The position numbers and the translations under genes are program-made. From the NCBI RefSeq assembly GCF_000697965.2, contig NZ_CP015882.1, positions 1,146,001 through 1,210,000 of the forward strand: DNA of 64,000 bases. Reading direction: 5' to 3'. This DNA comes from Ensifer adhaerens (GTDB taxonomy: Bacteria > Pseudomonadota > Alphaproteobacteria > Rhizobiales > Rhizobiaceae). The notes under the pieces are model-generated. The model was not told the DNA's origin, searched no databases, and saw only the letters and a program-made list of their open reading frames with translations. Each line of letters starts with the position of its first letter. Position 1 is the first letter of the stretch. Of this stretch, positions 27,541 through 36,005 are shown piece after piece.

Positions 27541-27951
27541 ATGCGTGCGTCGGTCTTCGGTAAGGTTCTCGCGCTGACCGCAGCTTTGGGCGCGACTGTG
27601 CCTGCAGCTCCAACCGTCCTTGCTGACGATTACGATGGAGGTTGGCGCCATTGTCGGGACCTTCACGGAAGAGACCGGTGGCGTTGTGAGGAGGCGCGGC
27701 GCGATCGGTGGCGCGAGCGCCAGGAAAAACAGGACAAGAAGGATATGAAGGCTGGTTTGGCCGCCGGCGCGATCGGTTTGGCCCTCGGTGCCATCATTAT
27801 CGGTGCGGCACAGGAGGCCGAGCGGAAGCGCGAGGTGGAAGCTTATCGGCGCAACGATCGCGATGCGCGGTGCCTTGCGCGCTACCGCTCCTATGACCCG
27901 CGCAGCGGAACATTCATTGGGCGTGACGGCCGGCGCTACGAATGCAGGTGA
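27541..27951 (+). CDS. BA14K-like secreted protein
   Basis: A 136-residue protein. It has a signal peptide (residues 1-28, ending TVLADD), a charged arginine-rich region with a cysteine pair, a glycine/alanine-rich hydrophobic segment near residues 62-80 (AAGAIGLALGAIIIGAA), and the C-terminal BA14K motif CLARYRSYDPRSGTFIG ending in YECR. BA14K proteins are common in Brucella and rhizobia, where they were first noted as immunoreactive proteins; their function is unknown. GAAGGAG lies 8 bp before the start. Confidence 0.82.
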   Translation: MRASVFGKVLALTAALGATVPAAPTVLADDYDGGWRHCRDLHGRDRWRCEEARRDRWRERQEKQDKKDMKAGLAAGAIGLALGAIIIGAAQEAERKREVEAYRRNDRDARCLARYRSYDPRSGTFIGRDGRRYECR

Positions 27952-28087
27952 AGGCTGCGCCTCCGGCCGAAAGTCGCCCACACAGGCGACCTTTCGCGCA
28001 GAAACCTTTACGGACGCCTGCTTCGGCCATAGATGTGCCGCAATGGTGGGTGCGCCCTGCGTGCCGATCGTAAGGCTGGAGGGAGTT

Positions 28088-28660
28088 TTGACGGATTTTA
28101 CCTGGTTGAATGAGCCTCGAAACTGGAACGTCGAAAATGGCGTGCTAACCCTCAAAACGGAGGCGAATACCGACTTCTGGCGGACAACCTTCTATGGCTT
28201 CAGGCGCCATTCCGGTCATGCCAGACTGCAGGCGGTGAGCGGAGATTTTACCGCATCGGTGGTCGTGCGCGGTGATTATCGCGAGCTCTACGATCAAGCC
28301 GGGCTGATGCTGATTATCGACGAAACACACTGGCTCAAGACCGGCATAGAGTTCACCGACGGCTTGATGCATTTCTCAGTTGTCGTCACGAACGGAACGT
28401 CGGACTGGTCCGTAATCCCGCTTGCGCAAGCGCAGCCGAACGCCGAAGTGCATATCCGGCTGACGCGGCACGAGGCAGCGCTCAGGGTCCAGTTTCACCT
28501 TGGCGATGGTCCGTGGCAGATGGCGCGGTTATGTCCATTCTCCGGTGAAGACGCACGGATCGGTGTCATGGCCTGCTCTCCTGAGCGCGAAGGTTTTACC
28601 GCGCAGTTCGAAGGATTTTGCCTGGGCGCTCCGATATCGCGCGACTTGCACGCCTCATAG
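28088..28660 (+). CDS. DUF1349 domain protein
   Basis: A 190-residue protein with a beta-sandwich of the DUF1349 (concanavalin-like) type: WLNEPRNWNVENGVLTLKT at the start, YDQAGLMLIIDETHWLKTGIE in the middle and ARIGVMACSPEREGFTAQFEGF near the end. Family members resemble a yeast regulator of K1 toxin and are otherwise uncharacterised. I prefer the TTG start at 28088 because GGAGG lies 5 bp upstream and the protein then begins at the domain edge; an in-frame ATG at 28043 would add 15 residues. No signal peptide is seen. Confidence 0.82.
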   Translation: MTDFTWLNEPRNWNVENGVLTLKTEANTDFWRTTFYGFRRHSGHARLQAVSGDFTASVVVRGDYRELYDQAGLMLIIDETHWLKTGIEFTDGLMHFSVVVTNGTSDWSVIPLAQAQPNAEVHIRLTRHEAALRVQFHLGDGPWQMARLCPFSGEDARIGVMACSPEREGFTAQFEGFCLGAPISRDLHAS

Positions 28661-28761
28661 GAGCCCTTGCTGCTAGCAGCGGCGATCCGCTCGCCTGGAT
28701 CGGGCATTGAAGGGACGTCCGACCCGTGGTCGGTATTCCTTCGCGCGCGCCTTGCCGCAGT

Positions 28762-28787
28762 GGAACTTCAAGAGCGCATCGGACGTT
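28762..28787 (+). promoter_or_regulatory. EcfG/RpoE2-type promoter candidate before the decarboxylase gene
   Basis: GGAAC (28762-28766), a 17-bp spacer and CGTT (28784-28787) fit the EcfG consensus. It lies 106 bp before the decarboxylase start on the same strand. As chance alone gives about one match per window, the support is positional. Confidence 0.4.
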
Positions 28788-28892
28788 CCGCAACCTTCTG
28801 CGGCTCACAGATCGCGTCTAACCAGAGCCGCCGTCACAACATCGTCACGAAACGCACGAACAACTCGCTTCGTGTAAATGGCGGAGGCACAG

Positions 28893-31250
28893 ATGGATTA
28901 CTTCAGACGCTTCACCTTTTTGTTCGCGACACCCGCCTTCGACAACGAGGATCTCGAGGGGGCCCGGTACAAGCAGATTGTCGAGGAGATCGAGCGGTCT
29001 GGTTTCGAGGTGGTCCGCGCACGGAGCCTTGAGGACGCGGAAATCGCCGTCCAGACGGACGCGGCCATCGGCTGCATGATGGTTGACTGGGGCAAGAAAG
29101 GCATGGAAGGCAAGACCGCCTCCCTCATCAATCTGATGCGCCGACGCGGTCTCGAATTCCCGATCATCCTTCTGATCCGGCGCAAGCGCTTTGAGGACGT
29201 ACCGGTCGAAGTGCTCGACTTCATCGACGGCTATGTCTTTCTATCCGAAGAGACGCCTGCCTTCATCGCGAAAAACCTCATCAGCCGCCTCAAGCAATAT
29301 GCCGAGACGATGAAGACGCCTTTCTTTGGCGCGCTGGTGGATTACGCCGAGGAAGGCAACCAGCTTTGGACCTGCCCCGGACACAACGGCGGCGTGTTCT
29401 ACAGCCGCAGCCCGGTCGGCCGCGTGTTCATGGAGCATCTGGGCGAAGCGGTCTTTCGCGATGATCTTGACAATTCCGTGCTCGATCTTGGCGATCTCCT
29501 GACCCATGAAGGGCCGGCGCTCGCCGCCCAGAAGGAAGCCGCCAAGATTTTTGGCGCGGAGAAGACCTACTTCGTCCTTAACGGCACCTCGACTTCCAAC
29601 AAAGTTGCGCTTTCCGCCCTGGTCACCGATGGCGACCTGGTGCTGTTTGACCGTAACAATCACAAGGCGGCCCATCACGGCGCGCTGATGATCTCCGGCG
29701 GCATCCCGGTCTATGTGCCGACGGCCAGAAATGCCCATGGGCTCATTGGCCCCATGGATTTAGGCGCGCTCAATGAGGAGGCGCTGCGCGAACGCATCCG
29801 CGCCCACCCGCTGGTCAAGGATCCGGATGCCTGGCAGAAACCGCGCCCGTTTCGGGTGGCAGTGGTGGAACAGTGCACCTATGACGGCACGATCCACAAT
29901 GCCGAGATGATCCTGAAAGCCATCGGCCATCTGTGCGATTACATCCTGTTCGACGAGGCCTGGGCGGGCTTCATGAAATTTCATCCGCTCTATGCCGGTC
30001 GTTTTGCCATGGGCCTTGCCGAACTCGGACCCGAGGCACCGGGTATCATCGCCACGCAATCCACGCACAAGCAGCTTGCGAGCTTTTCGCAGGCATCGCA
30101 GATCCACATGAAGGATCGGCACATTACCGGCCAGAAGCGCCGGGTCGAGCACCGACGCTTCAATGAGAGCTTCATGCAGCACGCTTCGACGTCGCCTTTT
30201 TATCCGCTCTTCGCATCCCTCGATGTCGGCGCGCAGATGATGAAGGGTCGTTCCGGCGAAGTGCTGTGGGACGATACGATCCGGCTCGGCATCGAGCTTC
30301 GCAAGAAAATCCGGGCGGTGCGTAGGGAGTTCGAGGAAAAGGAGCGTCGGCCCGAGCGCCGCTGGTTCTTCGAGCCCTTCGTGCCGGACCGCGTGGCCAT
30401 GCCGGACGTGGCAAGCCCCGGGGCGGTACACGACGTGCCATGGGAGAGCGTCGCCACCGATCAACTCGCCACCAATCCGGCCTTCTGGCACCTCACGCCG
30501 GGGGCTGCATGGCACGGCTTTCCCGACATGGCGCCAGGTTTCGCGATGACCGATCCCAACAAGCTCACGCTCCTCACGCCAGGTTTTGACAGGGCAACGG
30601 GCGCATATTCAGAGCACGGCATTCCCGCCCCGATCGTTGCGCAGTACTTGCGCGAGAACCGGATCGTCGCCGAGAAAAACGATCTCAACTCCCTGCTGTT
30701 TCTGCTCACGCCCGGCGTCGAGGCAAGCAAGGCGGGCACATTGATCAGCGGCCTCGTCGCATTCAAACGGCTTCATGACGACAACGCGCCTCTGGAAGAG
30801 GTCATCCCGGAGTTCTATCGCCGCCGCCCCGGCCGCTACGCGGGGGTGCGATTGCGTGATCTGTGCGGCGAGATGCATCGATTCTTCCGCGACGCCAATG
30901 TCAGCGCGCTGCAGGCCAAGCAGTTTTCTGAAGAGCATCTGCCGGATATCGCCCTTTCACCCCACGACGCGGCGCGCTGCCTTGTGCGCAACGACGTCGA
31001 CTTTCTGCCGATCGACGCTATTGCCGGGCGGATCGCAACGACACCTTTTGTCGTCTATCCGCCGGGGATCGCCACAATCGTGCCGGGCGAGCGACTGACC
31101 GAGCGCGCACAGCCGATGATCGACTATCTCAAGATGTTCGAAACCTGCTTCAACACTTTCCCCGGCTTCGACGTCGAGATCCAGGGCCTTTACCGCCAAA
31201 CCGACGCGTCGGGTCGCATACGACTTCATACCTACGTCGTCGCTGAATAG
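28893..31250 (+). CDS. Orn/Lys/Arg decarboxylase (PLP, bacterial inducible type)
   Basis: A 785-residue fold-type I PLP enzyme. An N-terminal CheY-like wing domain (residues 1-130) is followed by the catalytic domain with CPGHNGGVFYSRSPVG (about 150), FVLNGTSTSNKVAL (about 233), the aspartate in YILFDEAWAGFM (about 355) and the PLP lysine in TQSTHKQLASFSQASQIH (about 395), then the C-terminal domain. It decarboxylates a basic amino acid, making a polyamine or agmatine and consuming a proton, so it may serve acid or stress tolerance. Which amino acid is used cannot be told. GGAGG lies 5 bp before the chosen ATG. The GNAT gene follows 24 bp later. Confidence 0.9.
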   Translation: MDYFRRFTFLFATPAFDNEDLEGARYKQIVEEIERSGFEVVRARSLEDAEIAVQTDAAIGCMMVDWGKKGMEGKTASLINLMRRRGLEFPIILLIRRKRFEDVPVEVLDFIDGYVFLSEETPAFIAKNLISRLKQYAETMKTPFFGALVDYAEEGNQLWTCPGHNGGVFYSRSPVGRVFMEHLGEAVFRDDLDNSVLDLGDLLTHEGPALAAQKEAAKIFGAEKTYFVLNGTSTSNKVALSALVTDGDLVLFDRNNHKAAHHGALMISGGIPVYVPTARNAHGLIGPMDLGALNEEALRERIRAHPLVKDPDAWQKPRPFRVAVVEQCTYDGTIHNAEMILKAIGHLCDYILFDEAWAGFMKFHPLYAGRFAMGLAELGPEAPGIIATQSTHKQLASFSQASQIHMKDRHITGQKRRVEHRRFNESFMQHASTSPFYPLFASLDVGAQMMKGRSGEVLWDDTIRLGIELRKKIRAVRREFEEKERRPERRWFFEPFVPDRVAMPDVASPGAVHDVPWESVATDQLATNPAFWHLTPGAAWHGFPDMAPGFAMTDPNKLTLLTPGFDRATGAYSEHGIPAPIVAQYLRENRIVAEKNDLNSLLFLLTPGVEASKAGTLISGLVAFKRLHDDNAPLEEVIPEFYRRRPGRYAGVRLRDLCGEMHRFFRDANVSALQAKQFSEEHLPDIALSPHDAARCLVRNDVDFLPIDAIAGRIATTPFVVYPPGIATIVPGERLTERAQPMIDYLKMFETCFNTFPGFDVEIQGLYRQTDASGRIRLHTYVVAE

Positions 31251-31274
31251 AATATTGGAGTTTCGAGACCCCTC

Positions 31275-31835
31275 ATGCCGCAGGATGAAGCAATCATCAT
31301 TCGCCGGTCGCGGGAGAGCGACGTTGATGCCATGCTGGCCATCTATCGCCGCCACATCCGACGCGGCATAGAAGAGGGTGTCGAAGAGGGCGACGCACCA
31401 CAGCCGGACGACCTTCGCGAGCGGCGGAAGAACCTGAAAAGCCGCCGCTTGCCCCATCTCGTCGCGGTGAAGGAGGGCGTGGTGGTCGGATACGCCTATG
31501 TCGTGCTGTTTCGCAAGCGCCCCGCCTACCGTTACACGGTCAAGCACTCGATCTATGTTCACCACGAGCATCTCGGTCAAGGCGTCGGACGTCTGCTCAT
31601 GCGGGGCCTGATCGACGCCTGCGCCGCAGCCGGCTTTCACCAGATGATCGGCTACATCGACGCCGACAATGTCGCCTCCCTCACTTTGCACGAACGCTTC
31701 AACTTCGTACGCGTCGGCCTGCTTCCGGGTGTCGCTTATCGTTACGGGCGCTGGGCCGATAGCGTCATGGTCCAACGCTCGCTGGGTCCGGGCTCGACGA
31801 CGCCGCCACCGCCGCCGCCTCTCTCCACCCGATGA
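31275..31835 (+). CDS. GNAT N-acetyltransferase, phosphinothricin-acetyltransferase-like
   Basis: A 186-residue acetyltransferase with the acetyl-CoA loop HLGQGVGRLL (about residue 102) and the stretch MIGYIDADNVASLTLHERF. The latter, with the RYGRWADSVMVQR ending, is typical of the PAT/MddA subgroup that acetylates phosphinothricin, methionine sulfone or related compounds. A proline-rich tail (PPPPPPL) closes the protein. It starts 24 bp after the decarboxylase and is probably cotranscribed; it might acetylate the amine product, but that is a guess. It is the last core gene before the island. Confidence 0.87.
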   Translation: MPQDEAIIIRRSRESDVDAMLAIYRRHIRRGIEEGVEEGDAPQPDDLRERRKNLKSRRLPHLVAVKEGVVVGYAYVVLFRKRPAYRYTVKHSIYVHHEHLGQGVGRLLMRGLIDACAAAGFHQMIGYIDADNVASLTLHERFNFVRVGLLPGVAYRYGRWADSVMVQRSLGPGSTTPPPPPPLSTR

Positions 31836-31868
31836 GGGTCGCCCCTGTGTGCGCGCCGTTCAAACGTC

Positions 31869-31905
31869 AAAAAGCCCGCTGGATTTCTCCATGCGGGCTT
31901 TTTTT
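31869..31905. terminator. Bidirectional terminator at the island's left edge
   Basis: AAAAAGCCCGC (31869-31879) pairs with GCGGGCTTTTT around a 13-base loop and continues in a T-run on the plus strand. The A-run on the left gives a T-run on the minus strand. It ends the decarboxylase-GNAT transcript. In the uninterrupted chromosome it would lie a few bases after tRNA-fMet and end the rRNA operon as well. Confidence 0.88.
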
Positions 31906-31909
31906 GATT

Positions 31910-31922
31910 TGGTTGCGGGGGC
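31910..31922. other. Left attachment site (core repeat)
   Basis: TGGTTGCGGGGGC, identical to the tRNA-fMet 3' end at 61231-61243; identity ends on both sides of these 13 bp. It lies 4 bp after the bidirectional terminator. Confidence 0.75.
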
Positions 31923-31931
31923 CCGCAACCA
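31910..31931. repeat. 22-bp palindrome at the left attachment site
   Basis: TGGTTGCGGG (31910-31919), two bases, and CCCGCAACCA (31922-31931) are perfect 10-bp inverted arms. The island side therefore carries an inverted copy of the tRNA end. In the circular form this would be next to the recombinase gene and may be its binding site. Confidence 0.7.
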
Positions 31932-32289
31932 CCGATACCGACATGAGCTCAAAATAATCATCTAAAGGATTCAGGGTTCTTGGCCAGCGCCGGTGTTAAC
32001 TGACCCATCGGCGCTCTGGGAGGGCACAGTGGTATGGTGGCTCACGGTTGCTTTTGGCTAATAGGGACCGCTGCATTGACCACCCCCCAACGCAAGCGAT
32101 GGCCGCGCATACCGTTCTCTACACGAGCCCTTAGCAGTCCATGGTCGAGACATTCGATTTGTCGTCTTTATCAACGCTCAAAAGAGTTGACAAACATGCA
32201 GTTTTAACAAATTATCCCATACATGATCATTATGTTTCCATTAGTGGACTAAATGATCGCGATACCAACTTCACGTAAAGGCGAAGCAA
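31932..32289 (+). promoter_or_regulatory. Left-end intergenic region with a sigma70-like promoter
   Basis: No gene is convincing in this more AT-rich stretch. TTGACA (32187-32192), a 17-bp spacer and AATTAT (32210-32215) form a good vegetative promoter 75 bp before the first DUF6634 gene. Confidence 0.55.
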
Positions 32290-32721
32290 ATGGACCTTTT
32301 GAGGTTTGGAGAGAGTGATTTCAATTCATCGTATCTGGCCATACTCAGACACGGCCGGCGCGCCTGGGAGCTTTCGGAGGACTTATTTACGATCTGCGAA
32401 AATGAGCGTCTTCCCGGCATCGAGTCGCTTGAGGCTCCGATGTTCGAAAACTGGTTCATAGCGGAACGATCCGTGCCTATGCTGGTAGGAGAACTCAGGC
32501 AGCCAAAGGGTCTCTCATTCCAGCATGAATCCTGGGGCGCATTTGAATGCACTACACCACTACACTTGCTCTCGGTAAGGGGGAAATTGGCGCGGTCTGC
32601 GAACCATTGGTATCTGCTCGGGCGACCGGCGGCGGACGCAACCGAGTCCTTGAACCGATGGGATGTTCGCGCTGACGATTCGACGAGCACGCCGGCCGGC
32701 AAAAACACATCCCGGAGGTGA
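32290..32721 (+). CDS. DUF6634-like protein, long form
   Basis: A 143-residue soluble protein. Residues about 45-118 match the small DUF6634 family known from rhizobial accessory DNA: EAPMFENWFIAERSVPMLVGE, TTPLHLLSV and the closing ANHWYLLGRPAAD. It has an extra N-terminal stretch of about 40 residues and a polar C-terminal tail not found in its neighbour. Function is unknown. It follows a sigma70-like promoter, and a second family member lies 150 bp downstream on the same strand. The family name is from memory. Confidence 0.7.
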   Translation: MDLLRFGESDFNSSYLAILRHGRRAWELSEDLFTICENERLPGIESLEAPMFENWFIAERSVPMLVGELRQPKGLSFQHESWGAFECTTPLHLLSVRGKLARSANHWYLLGRPAADATESLNRWDVRADDSTSTPAGKNTSRR

Positions 32722-32874
32722 ATCAAAACACACGCCGGGAGGTGGTCACAAAGCAAAGCAACACCACATTAGCTCACGTGGTCGCCGATTCCTTCGCCAA
32801 GATGTCGGCGCAAAGGTTTGGGCCGCCGCTCACGCCCCTCCAATTTATGCCAATTCCAACTAGGATAGATCCTT

Positions 32875-33174
32875 ATGCCGCACACATTCACTGACGCCGA
32901 CACACTCGCCCGGCTCGCCCACGATATCCGGCAAGCCAGCTCTGAAAAGTTCACCCCTACGCTGCTGGCGAACGCGCCGATTCTTGATGAGTTTGCTCTG
33001 GTGTATTCCTCCGCGCTCGGACTATCAGGTATCGTCTCGGGACATCCGCGGATTTCGGATGGGCACCGCTGCGTCACGACTCAGGTTTTCTATCTCGATG
33101 TCGAACAGGGAGTGGCCCGCACAGTAAACCGCTGGTACCGCTTGGGACGTCCTCACGGGGCTGAAGGACAGTGA
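32875..33174 (+). CDS. DUF6634-like protein, short form
   Basis: A 99-residue protein, paralogous to the preceding gene. Matching blocks are LLANAPILDEFALVYSSALGL, SGHPRISDGHRCVTTQVFYLD and the C-terminal RTVNRWYRLGRPHGAEGQ, which pairs with ANHWYLLGRPAAD of the neighbour. Identity is low enough that this is not a recent duplication. There is no signal peptide, membrane segment or recognisable catalytic motif. The family recurs in rhizobial plasmids and islands; its role is unknown. Confidence 0.72.
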   Translation: MPHTFTDADTLARLAHDIRQASSEKFTPTLLANAPILDEFALVYSSALGLSGIVSGHPRISDGHRCVTTQVFYLDVEQGVARTVNRWYRLGRPHGAEGQ

Positions 33175-33301
33175 TCTGCGGGTCCCTCGTGGACATCATA
33201 GCCGCGCGCCTCGGGCAAGATGGGGAAACGAGTTGAGATGCAGGGCCAATCCAAATCCGCGGAATTTCTAAGATGGCGGAGTGTTGAAAACGAGGACTTG
33301 C

Positions 33302-33505
33302 ATGCCTTGCGGTGATAAGAACAAGCCGGCCAAAGTGGACCACGATCGCTCGTCCGGGGAGACTGCAGACAACAACGAAACGTTTGGCGAAGCGCTGTCA
33401 AAGGCGGGATTCAAGCCGGCCAAGGTCGGACGAAGAAAGATCGTGTCGCGGGGGAAACGCCGAGAGACGTTGAAGAAGCGGAATTCCGAGAACCCGGAGA
33501 AATAG
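33302..33505 (+). CDS. Small basic protein, unknown
   Basis: A 67-residue, lysine- and arginine-rich protein with a CG pair near the start (MPCGDKNKPAK), the segment TFGEALSKAGFKPAKVGRRK and a strongly basic end. GAGGA lies 5 bp before the ATG, which favours a real gene. It is convergent with the SMC-type gene at 33579. The charge suggests nucleic-acid binding, but there is no recognised domain. Confidence 0.5.
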   Translation: MPCGDKNKPAKVDHDRSSGETADNNETFGEALSKAGFKPAKVGRRKIVSRGKRRETLKKRNSENPEK

Positions 33506-33578
33506 ATGGAGACTTAATGACGTGTCCCTTCTAACCCGGCACCCCCGCATAAGACCCATGCCTACGACACAAGGGCGC

Positions 33579-36002
33579 CTACGCCGCAATAGCTCGATCA
33601 TTCTCGTAAAGCTTGGCATCCCAACGACACGTTGTCTGGCCCGTCGTGTTCCTGCCTAGTTCGATCACATTCAACCTGTCGCCAGGAAAAGCGGGGCTCA
33701 GTTCCAGGCACAAGTAGTCGAACAACGACCGTTCGTGCACAGCAAGGACGATCTGCCGATTCATCTGTTTCGAAAGCGTCCGGATCAGCGCCGCGAACTG
33801 GGCGATATGAACTTCGTCCATACTTTGGACCGGATCGTCGATGACGAGCCAGGGAAGCTGAGTCTCCACCGAAAGATGAAGCGCGAGAAAGAGCGTCAAG
33901 GCGGCCGTATTGAGATTGCCGGCACTGAGCATGGCGCGCGGGTTGCCGCCTTTGCCGCCGCGGCGATGGTGTGTTTCGAGAATGGCCTCGATATCACCGG
34001 TGGCGCCGTCGGGAATCGCGAAGGCAGGGATAAAGGGTTCCTCCGGCGCGAGGCGGACGAAAAGATCTCGCCATAGCGCGTTGAGCTCGTCGTTGAACAC
34101 CTTGCGAACCACTTTCCCTCTCGCTTCGCGTGTTTTACGGACGAGATCCTTTGCCGCATCGATAATGCCGTCGGCCTCCGATCGCTTTCCTCGAAGCTTG
34201 GTGACGTCCGTCATCAACTGTTTCCGCTCGTTGCGCAGTGCAGAAAGGGACTCGATCGCGGTCGAAAGAGAAGCGGCTTTGTTTAGAACGGTTCGGCGTT
34301 CACCAAGTCTCTCGTTTAAGACACCTTCCCTGTGGTCGATGGATGAACGCATCCGCCGAAGGAGCTCGCCGGTCGATTCGTGGGACTCCAACGGCACGGC
34401 GATACGATGCGCAAGCGCGATTGTATCCCTCCGAAGCACTTCCATGGATTGATCTGCGATCTGAACCGCGGTAGCGTTTTTGGCGCTATCCGTAGCCGCG
34501 CTTCTCAGATCGTCCCCTTTCTGCATATCGGCCGTGCCCGCATTCAACTGCAGCTCAAAATCGGTGAGATCGGCCAGCCGCATCTTTAAACCTGTGAGTT
34601 CCTCGTCCGGCAGGACATTGGTCCCGACCTCCGAAAGCCTACGCTCCAACTGTGCGATGGCAGCATTCGTATTGGTCTTATCCGACGATATAGACCGGAG
34701 CCGCCCCGCGTGTTCGAGCATGGTGCTGACTTTTGATGCGACATAAGCATTGAGCGGTGTTGCACTCACCTCGTTAAAGTTCCGATCGCATATCGGACAA
34801 TGATCGTCATGGATGTGCGTGCTGAGCTCGAAAAGCGTCCTTGCGAGCACCTCGTTGGTATCAGTCGCGTCGTTTAGCTGCTCATCGAGCCGCGCCATGC
34901 GTGTTCGAGCCTCAACGATCTCTCGGCCAGTCTCGGCTTTTACGCGAACCGCCTCTTCGTGCGAATTCAGAACACCTTCGATCCGCGCGATATCCACTCG
35001 TACGCGTGAAGTTATAGAAACTCTGCGCGATACAAATCCGCTTTCACTAGATACGGCGAGGTCTGCAAAAAGGCCTCCCGCCTGTTGTAGAAGCGCCTCT
35101 ACGTCCTGACCGCGCGTGCGAATCCAATCATCGAACGTTTTTCCGGCCTCATCAGCAACTGATTCAAGCAGAAGTCGCTCGCCCGCACCACTGGCGTTCG
35201 TTGCCCTGTTCCAGGTTTCCTCGAGGACGGCAACTTCTCGCCTCGAACGTTCGAGCGCCATGAGGCCGCTTTCCTCGACAGAAGACTGAAGGCGTGTGGG
35301 CAGTTCCAATATGTCGCCGAGTGTGGCCGCTAGCTCAGGATCAACACGCTTCAGGATTTCACGAACCTCTCCCTCAAGCGTTTCGACGGACGTCTTCAGA
35401 ACGATTTCTCGCTTCTCGAGTTCAGCAATCGCTTTCTCCTTCGCCGCGATCGCGGCACGTGTCTCATCGTACGATGGGACTGGAATCCGAAGGCGCGAGA
35501 TGTTGCCGGCCGAGTGAAGACCGGCGATGATTGCTTCCATGCGATCAAGGCCCAGCAACTCCTTCACGAAGCGGGTCAGAGGCGAATCCGTCTTTTTGTC
35601 GGAATGCTGGTAAATCTCGAGAAGGCGCCCTAGGGTCGATTGAGCAAGGTAGCAACGCTCGCTGAAAAAACTCCCTTGGAGAGGGCTTAGGATCGGAGTA
35701 CCAACAACACCGTCCGCCGTCACTCTCATATCCCCAATAATGCGTTCTCCAGACGCCGTCTCAACATCAACCCTGACTTGCCCAAAAGGCCTGTCCTTGT
35801 GCGGCAGATAAGCAAGGTAGTCGGGTTCTGCGCGCGATAGCGATGGCACGGCCCCAGTAAGGCCCATTTCGATCGCCGACAACAGGCTTGTCTTACCCGC
35901 TCCGTTGGGGCCGTGGATAAGCACAATCGGCGCGTCGAGCGAAACCAATGCCTCACCATCAACGCTTCGAAAATCCTTCATGTAGAGCGACTTCAATCGC
36001 AT
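33579..36002 (-). CDS. SMC/Rad50-like ATPase, probable LmuB of a Lamassu system
   Basis: An 807-residue protein built like Rad50/SMC. The N-terminal half-ATPase has Walker A HGPNGAGKTS (residues about 30-39). Long coiled coils follow and meet at a zinc hook, CPIC (about residues 402-405). Coiled coil then returns to the C-terminal half with signature LSAGNLNTAAL and Walker B LPWLVIDDPVQSMD. In Lamassu (DdmABC-type) systems the SMC protein senses phage or plasmid DNA ends and releases an effector. Here it is third in a tight operon, 3 bp after the small accessory gene. The order effector, small subunit, SMC equals ddmABC. Confidence 0.75.
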   Translation of the reverse strand: MRLKSLYMKDFRSVDGEALVSLDAPIVLIHGPNGAGKTSLLSAIEMGLTGAVPSLSRAEPDYLAYLPHKDRPFGQVRVDVETASGERIIGDMRVTADGVVGTPILSPLQGSFFSERCYLAQSTLGRLLEIYQHSDKKTDSPLTRFVKELLGLDRMEAIIAGLHSAGNISRLRIPVPSYDETRAAIAAKEKAIAELEKREIVLKTSVETLEGEVREILKRVDPELAATLGDILELPTRLQSSVEESGLMALERSRREVAVLEETWNRATNASGAGERLLLESVADEAGKTFDDWIRTRGQDVEALLQQAGGLFADLAVSSESGFVSRRVSITSRVRVDIARIEGVLNSHEEAVRVKAETGREIVEARTRMARLDEQLNDATDTNEVLARTLFELSTHIHDDHCPICDRNFNEVSATPLNAYVASKVSTMLEHAGRLRSISSDKTNTNAAIAQLERRLSEVGTNVLPDEELTGLKMRLADLTDFELQLNAGTADMQKGDDLRSAATDSAKNATAVQIADQSMEVLRRDTIALAHRIAVPLESHESTGELLRRMRSSIDHREGVLNERLGERRTVLNKAASLSTAIESLSALRNERKQLMTDVTKLRGKRSEADGIIDAAKDLVRKTREARGKVVRKVFNDELNALWRDLFVRLAPEEPFIPAFAIPDGATGDIEAILETHHRRGGKGGNPRAMLSAGNLNTAALTLFLALHLSVETQLPWLVIDDPVQSMDEVHIAQFAALIRTLSKQMNRQIVLAVHERSLFDYLCLELSPAFPGDRLNVIELGRNTTGQTTCRWDAKLYENDRAIAA

Positions 36003-36005
36003 CGT

